NCBI GenBank assembly: GCA_900540785.1
Contig: UQHF01000020.1
Span: 1-64,000, forward strand
Direction: 5' to 3'
From: an uncultured Blautia sp.
GTDB lineage: Bacteria; Bacillota; Clostridia; Lachnospirales; Lachnospiraceae
DNA: 64,000 nucleotides
Below are positions 1 to 8,516 of this stretch, piece by piece. Numbering within the stretch: position 1 is the stretch's first letter; the number at the start of each line of letters is the position of its first letter. Below the pieces are notes generated by a model that saw nothing but the letters and a program-made list of their open reading frames with translations, made no database searches and had not been told where the DNA came from. Made by a program: the position numbers and the translations under genes.

Positions 1-244
1 CCGATTTAGAACTCACTTCCTTGATCCACTGATATTCAGGATGAGCAGGAAGATATACATTGTTTAGCCAAACACTAAAACTTTTGCCGCTCATAAATTT
101 CTCACCATTTTCGTGAAGTTCTTTATTGTGAGCCAGATAGAAATTGTAAATATATCTGCATGTTCCAATAGTCTTATTTATCTTGACTTTTTGTTCCTGT
201 GTCGGATTGATTTCCGTCTTGAAGCTCTTTCGCAATCTCCTCAT
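1..244 (-). CDS. tnpB: IS607-type TnpB (RNA-guided nuclease family), 5' part only
   Basis: The reading frame begins with ATG at 244 (MRRLRKSFKTEINPT) and runs off the left edge without a stop, giving about 81 residues. It contains the N-terminal TnpB signature N-K-T-I-G-T-C-R-Y-I-Y-N-F-Y. It overlaps the end of the upstream tnpA by 71 nt in another frame, the usual IS607 arrangement. TnpB proteins are transposon-associated RNA-guided DNA nucleases. The RuvC and zinc-finger parts and the 3' guide-RNA end lie outside the window, so intactness cannot be judged. Confidence 0.85.
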   Translation of the reverse strand, partial: MRRLRKSFKTEINPTQEQKVKINKTIGTCRYIYNFYLAHNKELHENGEKFMSGKSFSVWLNNVYLPAHPEYQWIKEVSSKS

Positions 245-845
245 CCTTTTCTATTTGTTTTTTATACTTACGAAGTCCATACAATCTGCAAGAAAATATA
301 TGAAGGATTGAAACAATATCCTGTACAAGTTCTTCTTGTGGCGATAACTCTTCATTATTCACTACCACTATGTTTGTATTGAACTTCATACAGAATTTTT
401 CAAACCAATCATAGCCAAATCTTATAAATCTATCTTTATGTGTGATTATGATCGTCTTAATTTTTTGTTCCATTACTTCGTCTAACAGTTCATTCCACTT
501 TTTACGATTGTAATTGAGACCACTTCCGTAATCTTCAATACACTGGTCTACAATAATACCTTTGGCGTTACAGAACTGCCGTAAAAAAGACACTTGATTC
601 TGCAGATCGTCTTTTTGATTTCTTGTAGATACCCTGGCATAAATTACAATCTGACGATTATCATTTTCTGTATTTATGCCTTTAAATTGAAGATATTGGT
701 TATAAGTGTAATAACGCCTATTCGTTGGAGTTCGATTTGCCTTTAAAGTCCCTTCTCTATCCCAGCGTTGCAAGGTTTTGACGGAAACGCCTAATAATTC
801 AGCAAAATCTTTTGGTTTATAATTAGTGATATTTGATGTATTCAT
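174..845 (-). CDS. tnpA: IS607-family serine recombinase TnpA
   Basis: This is a 223-residue transposase of the IS607 type. A MerR-like helix-turn-helix (about residues 7-50, KDFAELLGVSVKTLQRWDRE) precedes a serine-resolvase domain (IVIYARVSTRNQKDDLQNQ, with the catalytic Ser in ARVS). The start at 845 is chosen because GGAGG lies 7 nt upstream; the upstream in-frame ATG at 875 has no such site. IS607 enzymes insert without terminal inverted repeats or target duplication, so the element's right end (somewhere in 846-903) cannot be placed by eye. It sits directly downstream of the ABC ATPase gene. Confidence 0.92.
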   Translation of the reverse strand: MNTSNITNYKPKDFAELLGVSVKTLQRWDREGTLKANRTPTNRRYYTYNQYLQFKGINTENDNRQIVIYARVSTRNQKDDLQNQVSFLRQFCNAKGIIVDQCIEDYGSGLNYNRKKWNELLDEVMEQKIKTIIITHKDRFIRFGYDWFEKFCMKFNTNIVVVNNEELSPQEELVQDIVSILHIFSCRLYGLRKYKKQIEKDEEIAKELQDGNQSDTGTKSQDK

Positions 846-903
846 AATGATACCTCCACAAGTATATTTAAACACATTTAATCACTAATATAAATATTTT
901 TAG

Positions 904-1785
904 TTACTTGATGCTTCCTCCTTTTTTGTAATAGTGCAGGAAAATTTCCTCTAAATCCGGTTCTGCAAGAGTCAGATCTTGTATATTTCCGGTGGAAAGT
1001 GTATGAAGCAGCTGGTTTATATCTCCGCTGTAAAGAAACGTTATGGTATCATTTGTTTTTTGCAGATTGCGGATACCCGAAAGTCCGGATAAATCCGCGT
1101 TTCCTTCAATCATTACTCGTTTTGCATTGTTTTTGGAGAGGGCTTCCACATCCTGAGAGGCGATAATTTCTCCCTCCCGGATAATCGCAGCTCTTGTGCA
1201 GTTGTGCTGGATTTCTGACAGCACATGGCTGGAAAGAAAAACAGTTGCGCCTTCGTTGTGACGTTCCTGCAAAATCTGGAAAAATTCATGCTGCATCAGA
1301 GGGTCAAGTCCGCTTGTCGGCTCGTCAAGAAGGAGGAGCCGCGGGTTGTGCTGCAGCGCACAAACAATCCCCACCTTTTTTCGATTGCCAAAAGAAAGTT
1401 CCTCTACTTTTCTGGAAACATCAAGCTGCAGGCGTTCGCAAAGCTCCTTTGCATTTTTCGTGCAGTCTGTTTTTCGAAGGCTTGCAGACAGCTTTAAAAT
1501 ATCTTTTACCCGCATTCCCGGATAAAAAGAAGATTCTGAAGGAAGATAGCCGGTACAGCCAAGGATTTTTTCTCCGTCTTTTTGAATGTCCATTCCGAGG
1601 ATGGATGCGCTTCCGGACGTAGGGCGGATAAGTCCGAGGAGAGTGTGGATTGTGGTGCTTTTTCCTGCGCCGTTTGGTCCGATAAATCCGAAAAAGTCCC
1701 CTTCTGACACGGTGAGATTTAAGTTCCTGATTCCCCGGACTTTGCCGTAGGATTTTGTGAGATTAACTGTTTTGATTGCGTCCAT
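904..1785 (-). CDS. ABC transporter ATP-binding protein (drug/bacitracin-export type)
   Basis: This 293-residue nucleotide-binding subunit has Walker A GPNGAGKST (about residues 37-45), the signature LSFGNRKKVG, Walker B LLLLDEPTSGLD and the switch His (FLSSHVLSE). The C-terminal region fits the BcrA/NatA-like export ATPases. It begins 12 nt after the tetR stop, with AAAGGAG 5 nt before the ATG, so it is co-transcribed with the regulator. The last codons (AAA GGA GGA AGC) read as a ribosome site, as if a coupled membrane permease once followed. What follows instead is the IS607 element. Substrate is unknown. Confidence 0.9.
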   Translation of the reverse strand: MDAIKTVNLTKSYGKVRGIRNLNLTVSEGDFFGFIGPNGAGKSTTIHTLLGLIRPTSGSASILGMDIQKDGEKILGCTGYLPSESSFYPGMRVKDILKLSASLRKTDCTKNAKELCERLQLDVSRKVEELSFGNRKKVGIVCALQHNPRLLLLDEPTSGLDPLMQHEFFQILQERHNEGATVFLSSHVLSEIQHNCTRAAIIREGEIIASQDVEALSKNNAKRVMIEGNADLSGLSGIRNLQKTNDTITFLYSGDINQLLHTLSTGNIQDLTLAEPDLEEIFLHYYKKGGSIK

Positions 1786-1797
1786 AATAACTCCTTT

Positions 1798-2406
1798 CTA
1801 GCTGCGCTGATAGAGACTTTTCCAGAACCGGATTAATTTTGTAAAATCTTCTTCCATCTGAGCAGCATCTACCTTTTCTTTCTGAAACATTTCCCATAAA
1901 TATCCTTCGGATGCGAGATACATTTCCCGAACCATCATTTGAATATCGAGCTCCGGGAGAAATTGTTCCGGATTTAAATTCTGAAAAACAGGGGAAGTGT
2001 TTAAATCGAGATATTCTTTGTAATGTTCTAAAAGCGCAGGAGCAATATTTTCATCTTTTTCATAGAAGGAGCGCAGGGCAAAGGTTGCCATATAGGGATA
2101 TTTACGAGTAATGGCAGCTTTTGCCTTTATGCCAAGAAACAGTGATTGAAAAAAGTCGGTCTGTTCGTAGCAATGGTAATGGTTCAGATATTCTTCCGTT
2201 GTGTCTGCGCATTTTTGCCATAAGTACAGATATAATTCCTTTTTGTTGTGGAAATAGTGAAAAAGAAGAGATTTGCTGATGCCGGCAGCTTCTGCAATCT
2301 GGCTCATGGGGCTGTTTTTATAAGTGTTCTGTGAAAAAACGCGGTATCCGGCATTTAAAATTGCCTGCTGTTTTTCTTCCGGCAGGGAAAAGAATTTTTC
2401 ATTCAT
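1798..2406 (-). CDS. TetR-family transcriptional regulator
   Basis: The 202-residue protein has an N-terminal TetR helix-turn-helix (residues about 12-58: ILNAGYRVFSQNTYKNSPMS followed by QIAEAAGISKSLLFHYFHNK) and a helical ligand-binding domain. It is the first gene of the exporter operon and most likely represses it. GGAGG lies 9 nt before the ATG. The upstream 2420-2450 stretch, read on the minus strand, contains TATGAT as a possible -10 next to a GTTAAC palindrome that could be the operator; the -35 is poor. The inducer is unknown. Confidence 0.9.
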   Translation of the reverse strand: MNEKFFSLPEEKQQAILNAGYRVFSQNTYKNSPMSQIAEAAGISKSLLFHYFHNKKELYLYLWQKCADTTEEYLNHYHCYEQTDFFQSLFLGIKAKAAITRKYPYMATFALRSFYEKDENIAPALLEHYKEYLDLNTSPVFQNLNPEQFLPELDIQMMVREMYLASEGYLWEMFQKEKVDAAQMEEDFTKLIRFWKSLYQRS

Positions 2407-2576
2407 GTGATAATACCTCCATTAATCGTTTCAGTTAACAGTATCATAGCCCCGTTGACCGATTTTGAGAAGACCTGATTTAAAATAAAGTGCGCTGAAA
2501 AAACAGGATAAGGTGGAGATTTTTTGTCTGGTCTGTTAGAATGTAGATAGAAAACAGGGAAAGGGAGGTAACTGCA

Positions 2577-2771
2577 ATGACAAGACTGGGACAGATGTTG
2601 TACGATGATGGATTTAAAAAGGGCGAAGAAAAAGGAATTGAATCAGGACGAGAAAATATGACAAAGCTTACCAGGATTTTGTTGGAAGAAAATCGTCTGG
2701 AAGATTTAAAAAGAGCGACAGAGGATAAAGAATTCCTTGAGCAGTTAATGAAAGAATATCATATGCAGTAA
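2577..2771 (+). CDS. Small protein resembling the C-terminal tail of Rpn/PD-(D/E)XK transposases
   Basis: A 64-residue, highly charged protein (LYDDGFKKGEEKGIESGREN, then a helical LTRILLEENRLEDLKRATED segment). This pattern is the usual tail of Rpn-family recombination-promoting nucleases/PDDEXK transposases, which are widespread in Lachnospiraceae. The nuclease domain itself is absent. It nevertheless has a strong ribosome site (GGGAGG, 7 nt before ATG), so it may be a stand-alone expressed tail rather than debris. Family assignment is from pattern memory and function is unknown. Confidence 0.55.
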   Translation: MTRLGQMLYDDGFKKGEEKGIESGRENMTKLTRILLEENRLEDLKRATEDKEFLEQLMKEYHMQ

Positions 2772-2865
2772 ATAAGTTTATACCCGCCGGATTTCTCTTA
2801 TGAGGAATCTGGTGGAATACTAAAAAGAATTATAATGCAAGAAAAAATCGAGAGGAATTAATACA

Positions 2866-3909
2866 ATGGAAGAAAAACAGCATAAAAGACGGGTGCGCTA
2901 TTCCGGTACACACCCAAGAAACTATAAAGAAAAATATAAGGAACTCCAGCCGGAGAAATACGCAGACACCATTTCAAAAGTAATCAGCAAAGGAAGCACG
3001 CCTGCGGGAATGCACATTTCCATCTGCGTGAAGGAAATTCTTGATTTCCTTCAGATCCAGCCGGGACAGAGGGGCCTGGATGCAACCCTCGGATACGGCG
3101 GTCATACAAAGGAGATGCTGAAATGTCTGAACGGGCAGGGGCATCTTTATGCTCTCGATGTAGATCCGATTGAATCAGAAAAAACGAAGGAGCGCCTTTT
3201 AAAGCAGGGGTTTGGACCGGAAATTCTGACTGTGAAACTTATGAATTTTAAAGATATTGACAAGGTGGCAGAAGAAGCGGGAAAATTTGATTTTATTCTG
3301 GCGGATTTAGGCGTATCTTCCATGCAGATCGACAATCCGGACAGAGGATTTTCCTATAAAATAGAAGGACCTCTTGATCTTCGCATGAATCCTACAAAAG
3401 GAACAAGCGCTGCAGAGCGTCTGAAAGAGGTGGATTTCGAGGAGCTTACGGGAATGCTTGTGGAAAATGCAGACGAGCCTTATGCGGAAAAAATCGCAGG
3501 AAAGATTATCACAACACTGAAAAAAGGAGGAGAAATCGAGACGACGACTCAGCTTCAGAAGGTGATTGAAGAGGCGCTTTCTTTTATTCCAAAAGAGGAG
3601 AGAAAGGAAGCAGTGAAAAAATCATGCCAGAGAACATTTCAGGCGCTGCGTATAGATGTAAACAGTGAATTTGAGGTTCTTTATGAATTTCTGGAAAAGC
3701 TTCCTACCGTTCTTGCACCAGGCGGAAGAGTAGCGATCCTCACTTTCCATTCCGGGGAGGACAGACTGGTAAAAAAATCTTTTAAGAATCTTTATAAACA
3801 AGGGGAATACAGCGAAATCTGTAAAGATGTGATCCGTCCGTCAGCAGAAGAATGCGCGAGAAACAGCCGCGCCCGCTCGACGAAAATGCGGTGGGCGGTG
3901 AAGGCGTGA
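2866..3909 (+). CDS. rsmH: RsmH-family 16S rRNA (cytosine1402-N4)-methyltransferase, stand-alone paralogue
   Basis: A 347-residue SAM-dependent methyltransferase of the RsmH/MraW family. It shows the SAM-binding motif LDATLGYGGHTKEML (about residues 68-82), ADLGVSSMQIDNPDRGFSY, and the late motif TFHSGEDRLVKKSF, all diagnostic. Compared with canonical RsmH (about 310 residues) it has an extra basic N-terminal segment of about 40 residues, and Tyr replaces a Gly in the usual GTLGGGGH motif. It is not beside mraZ/ftsL/pbp genes, so it is probably the second, divergent RsmH copy known in many Clostridia. Whether it modifies C1402 or another base is not known. Confidence 0.85.
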   Translation: MEEKQHKRRVRYSGTHPRNYKEKYKELQPEKYADTISKVISKGSTPAGMHISICVKEILDFLQIQPGQRGLDATLGYGGHTKEMLKCLNGQGHLYALDVDPIESEKTKERLLKQGFGPEILTVKLMNFKDIDKVAEEAGKFDFILADLGVSSMQIDNPDRGFSYKIEGPLDLRMNPTKGTSAAERLKEVDFEELTGMLVENADEPYAEKIAGKIITTLKKGGEIETTTQLQKVIEEALSFIPKEERKEAVKKSCQRTFQALRIDVNSEFEVLYEFLEKLPTVLAPGGRVAILTFHSGEDRLVKKSFKNLYKQGEYSEICKDVIRPSAEECARNSRARSTKMRWAVKA

Positions 3910-3986
3910 GAATGTACTAAAAAAAATACAAAACTATATTTCCATAGTCCAGAATTGTATTAAATTCAAAACAGCCGGAAAATCGA

Positions 3987-4015
3987 TTGTCTTTTATTTA
4001 ACGTGATGTTATACT
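3987..4015 (+). promoter_or_regulatory. Promoter of pflB
   Basis: TTGTCT (3987-3992), a 17-nt spacer and an extended -10 TGT-TATACT (4010-4015) lie about 50 nt before the pflB start. The match to sigma-A consensus is 4/6 and 5/6 plus the TG extension. Confidence 0.65.
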
Positions 4016-4068
4016 TGGCTCGTGAACAGAAAAAACTAAGTTAAGATAAATTTAAAGGAGGACCAATC

Positions 4069-6321
4069 ATGGCAAACCGTGAGCAGTGGACAGGATTTAA
4101 AGGCAAAAACTGGCAGGAATCTGTTGATGTGCGCGACTTTATTCAGTGCAACTACACACCGTATGAGGGAGACGCATCTTTCCTTGAAGGACCGACAGAG
4201 GCAACAGATAAACTGTGGGGAAGACTTCAGGAACTGCAGAAGGAAGAGCGCGCAAAAGGCGGTGTTCTTGATATGGAAACAGAAGTTGTTTCCGGGCTTA
4301 CCGCGTATGGCCCTGGATATATTGATGAAAGCATGAAGGAACTGGAGACAGTTGTAGGACTTCAGACAGATAAGCCTCTGAAACGTGCATTCATGCCTTA
4401 CGGCGGAATCAATATGGCGGAGAAGGCTTGTACAACATACGGCTATCAGCCAAGCGAAAAACTTCATGAGATTTTTACAAAATATCACAAAACCCACAAC
4501 CAGGGAGTATTTGATATTTATACACCGGAAATGATGAAAGCGCGTCACAACAAGATCATCACAGGACTTCCGGATACATACGGACGTGGACGTATTGTAG
4601 GTGATTACCGTCGTGTGGCTCTTTACGGAATTGACTTCCTGATCGAGAAAAAACAGTATGATTTTGAGCGTTATGCAAGACATGGCATGAAAGGTACAGA
4701 TTTCCGCCTTCGTGAGGAAATCGCAGACCAGATCCGTGCATTAAAGGAAATGAAGGAAATGGCAGCTGTTTATGGCTTTGATATTTCCAAACCTGCAAAA
4801 GATGCAAGAGAGGCAGCTCAGTGGCTGTACTTCGGATACCTGGCAGCAATCAAGACACAGAACGGCGCTGCAATGAGCGTTGGACGTATTTCTACTTTCC
4901 TTGATATTTACATGGAAAGAGATTTCAAGAACGGCACACTGACTGAGAAAGAAGCACAGGAGCTTGTAGACCACATGGTTATGAAATTCCGTATGGTAAA
5001 ATTCGCCCGTGTTCCTTCCTACAATGAACTGTTCTCCGGTGACCCGGTATGGGCAACGCTTGAGGTTGCAGGTCTTGGACAGGACGGACGTTCTATGGTA
5101 ACAAAGAACGATTATCGTTTCCTTCATACACTGGAAAACATGGGACCGTCTCCGGAGCCGAACTTAACTGTTCTTTACTCTTCCAGACTGCCGGAAAACT
5201 TCAAGAAATATGCAGCTCTCATCTCTGTAACAACAAGCTCTGTTCAGTATGAGAACGATGACGTTATGCGCCCTGTATGGGGAGACGACTACAGCATCTG
5301 CTGCTGTGTTTCCGCTACACAGACAGGTAAGGAGATTCAGTTCTTCGGCGCACGTGCAAACCTGGCAAAATGTCTTCTTTACGCGATCAACGGCGGTATT
5401 GATGAGAAGACAAAAGTGCAGGTAGGACCGGCATACCGTCCGATCACTTCCGAATACCTTGATTTTGACGAGGTAATGGAGCGCTATGACGAGATGATGG
5501 ACTGGCTTGCAAAACTGTATGTAGATACATTAAATATGATCCACTACATGCATGACAAGTATAACTACGAGGCAGCAGAGATGGCTCTTATTGATACAGA
5601 TGTAAGACGTACATTTGCAACTGGTATTGCAGGCTTCTCTCACGTAGTAGACTCTTTAAGTGCGATTAAATATGCGAAAGTAAAAGTAATCCGTGATGAA
5701 GACGGAGTTGCGGTAGATTTTGATACACAGGGAGAATTCCCGAGATACGGAAACGACGACGACCGTGCAGATGATCTTGCAATCTGGCTTCTCAAGAAGT
5801 TTATGCACAAATTAAGCAAGTGCCACACATACAGAGATTCCGAGCCGACTACTTCCATTCTTACGATTACATCAAACGTAGTTTACGGTAAGGCAACAGG
5901 AAGCCTTCCGGACGGAAGAAAGCTTGGAGAGCCGCTTGCACCAGGTGCGAACCCATCTTACGGAGCAGAGAAAAACGGTCTTCTTGCATCCTTAAACTCT
6001 GTTGCAAAACTTCCATATGAGCTGGCTCTTGACGGTATTTCCAATACACAGACAATCAGCCCGGGAGCTCTTGGACATGACGATGAGGAACGTACAAATA
6101 ACCTTGTAAACGTAATGGACGGTTACTTTGATCAGGGTGCACATCATCTGAATGTGAATGTATTCGGAACAGAAAAACTGATCGATGCAATGAATCACCC
6201 GGAAAAACCGGAATATGCAAACTTTACAATCCGTGTATCCGGTTATGCAGTAAAATTCATCGACCTGACACGTGAGCAGCAGATGGACGTTATCGCCAGA
6301 ACCTGCCATGAGTCCATGTAA
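4069..6321 (+). CDS. pflB: Pyruvate formate-lyase (formate C-acetyltransferase)
   Basis: This cytoplasmic glycyl-radical enzyme converts pyruvate + CoA to acetyl-CoA + formate, the main mixed-acid route of gut Clostridia. The 750-residue length is standard. The catalytic pair sits in YSICCCVSATQTGKEIQFFG (Cys412-Cys413, preceded by a third Cys at 411), and the radical glycine is Gly725 in FTIRVSGYAVKF. A perfect AAAGGAGG lies upstream of the ATG. It is followed 11 nt later by its activase gene, so the pair forms an operon. Confidence 0.97.
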   Translation: MANREQWTGFKGKNWQESVDVRDFIQCNYTPYEGDASFLEGPTEATDKLWGRLQELQKEERAKGGVLDMETEVVSGLTAYGPGYIDESMKELETVVGLQTDKPLKRAFMPYGGINMAEKACTTYGYQPSEKLHEIFTKYHKTHNQGVFDIYTPEMMKARHNKIITGLPDTYGRGRIVGDYRRVALYGIDFLIEKKQYDFERYARHGMKGTDFRLREEIADQIRALKEMKEMAAVYGFDISKPAKDAREAAQWLYFGYLAAIKTQNGAAMSVGRISTFLDIYMERDFKNGTLTEKEAQELVDHMVMKFRMVKFARVPSYNELFSGDPVWATLEVAGLGQDGRSMVTKNDYRFLHTLENMGPSPEPNLTVLYSSRLPENFKKYAALISVTTSSVQYENDDVMRPVWGDDYSICCCVSATQTGKEIQFFGARANLAKCLLYAINGGIDEKTKVQVGPAYRPITSEYLDFDEVMERYDEMMDWLAKLYVDTLNMIHYMHDKYNYEAAEMALIDTDVRRTFATGIAGFSHVVDSLSAIKYAKVKVIRDEDGVAVDFDTQGEFPRYGNDDDRADDLAIWLLKKFMHKLSKCHTYRDSEPTTSILTITSNVVYGKATGSLPDGRKLGEPLAPGANPSYGAEKNGLLASLNSVAKLPYELALDGISNTQTISPGALGHDDEERTNNLVNVMDGYFDQGAHHLNVNVFGTEKLIDAMNHPEKPEYANFTIRVSGYAVKFIDLTREQQMDVIARTCHESM

Positions 6322-6332
6322 GGAGATAAAAA

Positions 6333-7064
6333 GTGACAGCAGGATATGTACATTCGCTGGAAAGCTTTGGTTCTGTTGACGGACCGGGAGTGAGATTTGT
6401 GATTTTTCTTGCAGGCTGTAGTATGCGCTGCCAGTTCTGTCACAATCCGGATACCTGGAAAATGTCAGCAGGAACAAAGTATACACCGGAAGAGCTGCTG
6501 AAAAAAGCGGTACGTTACCGCGCATACTGGGGAAATGAGGGGGGAATCACCGTAACGGGTGGAGAACCCCTTCTCCAGATTGATTTTTTACTGGAACTCT
6601 TCCGCCAGGCAAAAGAGCAGGGCATTCATACAACGATCGATACGAGCGGAAGTCCGTTTACAAGGGAAGAGCCGTTTTTCAGAAAGCTTCAGGAGCTTAT
6701 GAAATACACAGATCTTGTGATGCTGGATATTAAGCACATTAACGGGGAAAAACATAAGGCTCTTACCGGTCAGGCAAATGACAATATTCTGGATTTTGCC
6801 AGATACCTGGACGAGATCAAAAAGCCTGTATGGATTCGCCATGTTCTTGTGCCGGAGCGTACAGATAGTGATGAATATTTAAGGGAACTTTCAGAGTTTA
6901 TCCATTCCCTTCACAATGTAGAAAAAACAGAAATCCTTCCATATCATACGCTGGGCGCGTATAAGTGGGAGGAGCTTGGAATCGCCTATCCTCTTGAAGG
7001 CATTGAGCCTCCAACAAAGGAGCGTATTGAAAATGCGGAAAGGATTCTTGGGATTCATAAATAA
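6333..7064 (+). CDS. pflA: Pyruvate formate-lyase-activating enzyme (radical SAM)
   Basis: The 243-residue radical-SAM activase installs the glycyl radical on PflB using SAM and reduced ferredoxin or flavodoxin. The N-terminal VHSLESFGSVDGPGVRFV and the cluster motif C-S-M-R-C-Q-F-C (CxxxCxxC, about residues 30-37) are typical, as is GGITVTGGEPLLQ. Translation starts at GTG 6333 with AAGGAG 7 nt upstream. A strong terminator follows, closing the pfl operon. Confidence 0.96.
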   Translation: MTAGYVHSLESFGSVDGPGVRFVIFLAGCSMRCQFCHNPDTWKMSAGTKYTPEELLKKAVRYRAYWGNEGGITVTGGEPLLQIDFLLELFRQAKEQGIHTTIDTSGSPFTREEPFFRKLQELMKYTDLVMLDIKHINGEKHKALTGQANDNILDFARYLDEIKKPVWIRHVLVPERTDSDEYLRELSEFIHSLHNVEKTEILPYHTLGAYKWEELGIAYPLEGIEPPTKERIENAERILGIHK

Positions 7065-7071
7065 AAAAATT

Positions 7072-7100
7072 GCCAGCCGGTTATCGGCTGGCGTTTTTTT
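7072..7100 (+). terminator. Rho-independent terminator of the pfl operon
   Basis: A perfect 8-bp stem GCCAGCCG/CGGCTGGC (7072-7079 with 7085-7092) has a 5-nt loop and is followed by G and seven T. Confidence 0.95.
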
Positions 7101-7113
7101 ATGCTAAAGCGAC

Positions 7114-7148
7114 CCGCCGCAGGCGGAGAATCTCGCAAGAGAGATTCT
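7114..7148. repeat. Twin hairpin repeat (REP-like) between convergent genes
   Basis: Two adjacent small hairpins lie between pflA and the convergent transporter genes: CCGCC-gca-GGCGG (7114-7126) and AGAATCTC-n6-GAGATTCT (7127-7148). Neither has a T-run. The symmetric GC-rich design resembles intergenic REP-type repeats. A role in transcript end protection is possible. Confidence 0.5.
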
Positions 7149-7151
7149 TTG

Positions 7152-7739
7152 TTAAAGAGGAAGTGCTCCCAGGATAAGATATATAACCGTTCCCACAACA
7201 CCGGAGCCAAGAATGATTTTTACAGCGCTCATTTTTTCCTGATATTTGCGAAGGAGGAAGAGACATACTGCGAAGATGATAAATTCTACAGACCGAAAAT
7301 CAGGAAGAGCTATATTTTCCAGGCTTGCATCGAAAAGCGCCAGAGTCAGGATAGAAATACCGGCAGAGCCGATCAGAGCAACAACGGCAGGGCGAAGGGC
7401 TGAAAGAACCTTCTGCACGCCTGAAAAGGAGCGGTACTTATAGTAAAAGTGAGCCAGTGTCAGGCAGATGATAAAAGAAGGAATGATGCAGCCAAGTGTA
7501 CAGAGGACAGCACCTCCCGGTCCGGCCAGCCTTGTTCCCACAAAAGTAGAGGAATTGATGGAAATAGGGCCGGGTGTCATTTCTGCTATGGTGATCAGAT
7601 CAGAAAACTCGTCCATAGTCATAAGTCCGTGAATATTTACAATCTGATCCTGAATGAGAGGGATGGCTGCGTACCCTCCTCCTACAGAGAAGAGCCCTAC
7701 TTGCATAAAGGAAAAGAATAATTTAATCAAAAGTGTCAT
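7152..7739 (-). CDS. chrA: Chromate transporter-family protein, second half-transporter
   Basis: A 195-residue membrane protein of the CHR family, short-chain type in which two half-size proteins act as a pair. The conserved core FSVGGGYAAIPLIQDQIV and AEMTPGPISINSSTFVG are clear, with about five or six membrane helices. It overlaps the stop of its partner by 4 nt (ATGA), so the two are translationally coupled and probably form a heterodimer. Chromate efflux is the family name; the physiological anion in an anaerobic gut bacterium is unproven. Confidence 0.85.
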   Translation of the reverse strand: MTLLIKLFFSFMQVGLFSVGGGYAAIPLIQDQIVNIHGLMTMDEFSDLITIAEMTPGPISINSSTFVGTRLAGPGGAVLCTLGCIIPSFIICLTLAHFYYKYRSFSGVQKVLSALRPAVVALIGSAGISILTLALFDASLENIALPDFRSVEFIIFAVCLFLLRKYQEKMSAVKIILGSGVVGTVIYLILGALPL

Positions 7740-8320
7740 TTGTTCCAGTCTCCTTTCTTTTTCATCACGTCATATACTGCGTCTGCCACTCCAATCGCAA
7801 GGCAGGTAAGAATAATGTACATGGCTCCGATTCCCATGAAGCACGTCGCAAGAAAAGAGACTGCCATGAGAAGAATATAAAATACAGAGCGGCTGTTCCA
7901 TACATTTTTTGCAAGATTCCAGGTAACATCGAGAATGACAGCGGCAACACCGGCTCTCATAACCTGCAGTGCAATGGAAATGTAACGATTTTCCCGGAAT
8001 TGTGTATAAAATACACAGATGAGAGAGATGATCACCATCGGGGGAAGAATGGTTCCGAGAACAGCGACAACAGAACCCAGGATACCGCTCATGCGATAGC
8101 CGATAATTACGGATGCGTTTACAGGAAGAGGACCGGGAGAGGACTGGGTAACCGCTGTAATGTCCAGCATTTCGTCTTCTTCCAGCCATTTCAGTTCTTC
8201 TACGAATTTCTTTTTCATAAGAGAGACAATGACAAAGCCGCCGCCAAAGGTGCAGGCGCTTAATACGAACATGGACTTAAAAAGTGTCCATAAGGTTTTG
8301 GGGGTGAGATCTTTTTTCAA
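7736..8320 (-). CDS. chrA: Chromate transporter-family protein, first half-transporter
   Basis: The partner CHR half-transporter, with motifs LSACTFGGGFVIVSLMKKKF and TQSSPGPLPVNASVIIGYRM. I place the start at TTG 8320 (194 residues): GAGGAGG lies 8 nt upstream. The in-frame ATG at 8380 falls inside the -10 element of the promoter and upstream of any transcript start, so it cannot be used. Operon with the second half-transporter. Confidence 0.85.
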   Translation of the reverse strand: MKKDLTPKTLWTLFKSMFVLSACTFGGGFVIVSLMKKKFVEELKWLEEDEMLDITAVTQSSPGPLPVNASVIIGYRMSGILGSVVAVLGTILPPMVIISLICVFYTQFRENRYISIALQVMRAGVAAVILDVTWNLAKNVWNSRSVFYILLMAVSFLATCFMGIGAMYIILTCLAIGVADAVYDVMKKKGDWNK

Positions 8321-8375
8321 AATGAAATCCTCCTCTTTCAGTAGTGTGTGATTGATGTTTCTTATCTTTGACTCT

Positions 8376-8404
8376 ATCATACCCTGATTCTTTCATAATG
8401 TAAA
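8376..8404 (-). promoter_or_regulatory. Promoter of the chromate-transporter pair
   Basis: Reading the minus strand, TTTACA (8404-8399), 17 nt, TATGAT (8381-8376). Both hexamers match sigma-A at 5/6. Its position proves that the gene start must lie downstream of about 8369. Confidence 0.75.
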
Positions 8405-8457
8405 ATAATCAATTTTGATTTAATAATAATATAAATTTATGATTTAAGGATGCTGTC

Positions 8458-8486
8458 TTGCCTTTTCTCCTAATCTCTGATAGGAT
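8458..8486 (+). promoter_or_regulatory. Promoter of the MATE gene at 8517
   Basis: TTGCCT (8458-8463), a 17-nt spacer and TAGGAT (8481-8486) lie about 30 nt before the start codon. Confidence 0.6.
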
Positions 8487-8516
8487 AGAAACGCTTACTA
8501 TTAGGAGGAAAGGAAA

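Noticed and set aside
8321..8380. ATG start at 8380 for the chromate transporter
   Set aside because: The ATG is part of the TATGAT -10 element of the promoter, so it cannot be in the transcript. TTG 8320 has a strong ribosome site.
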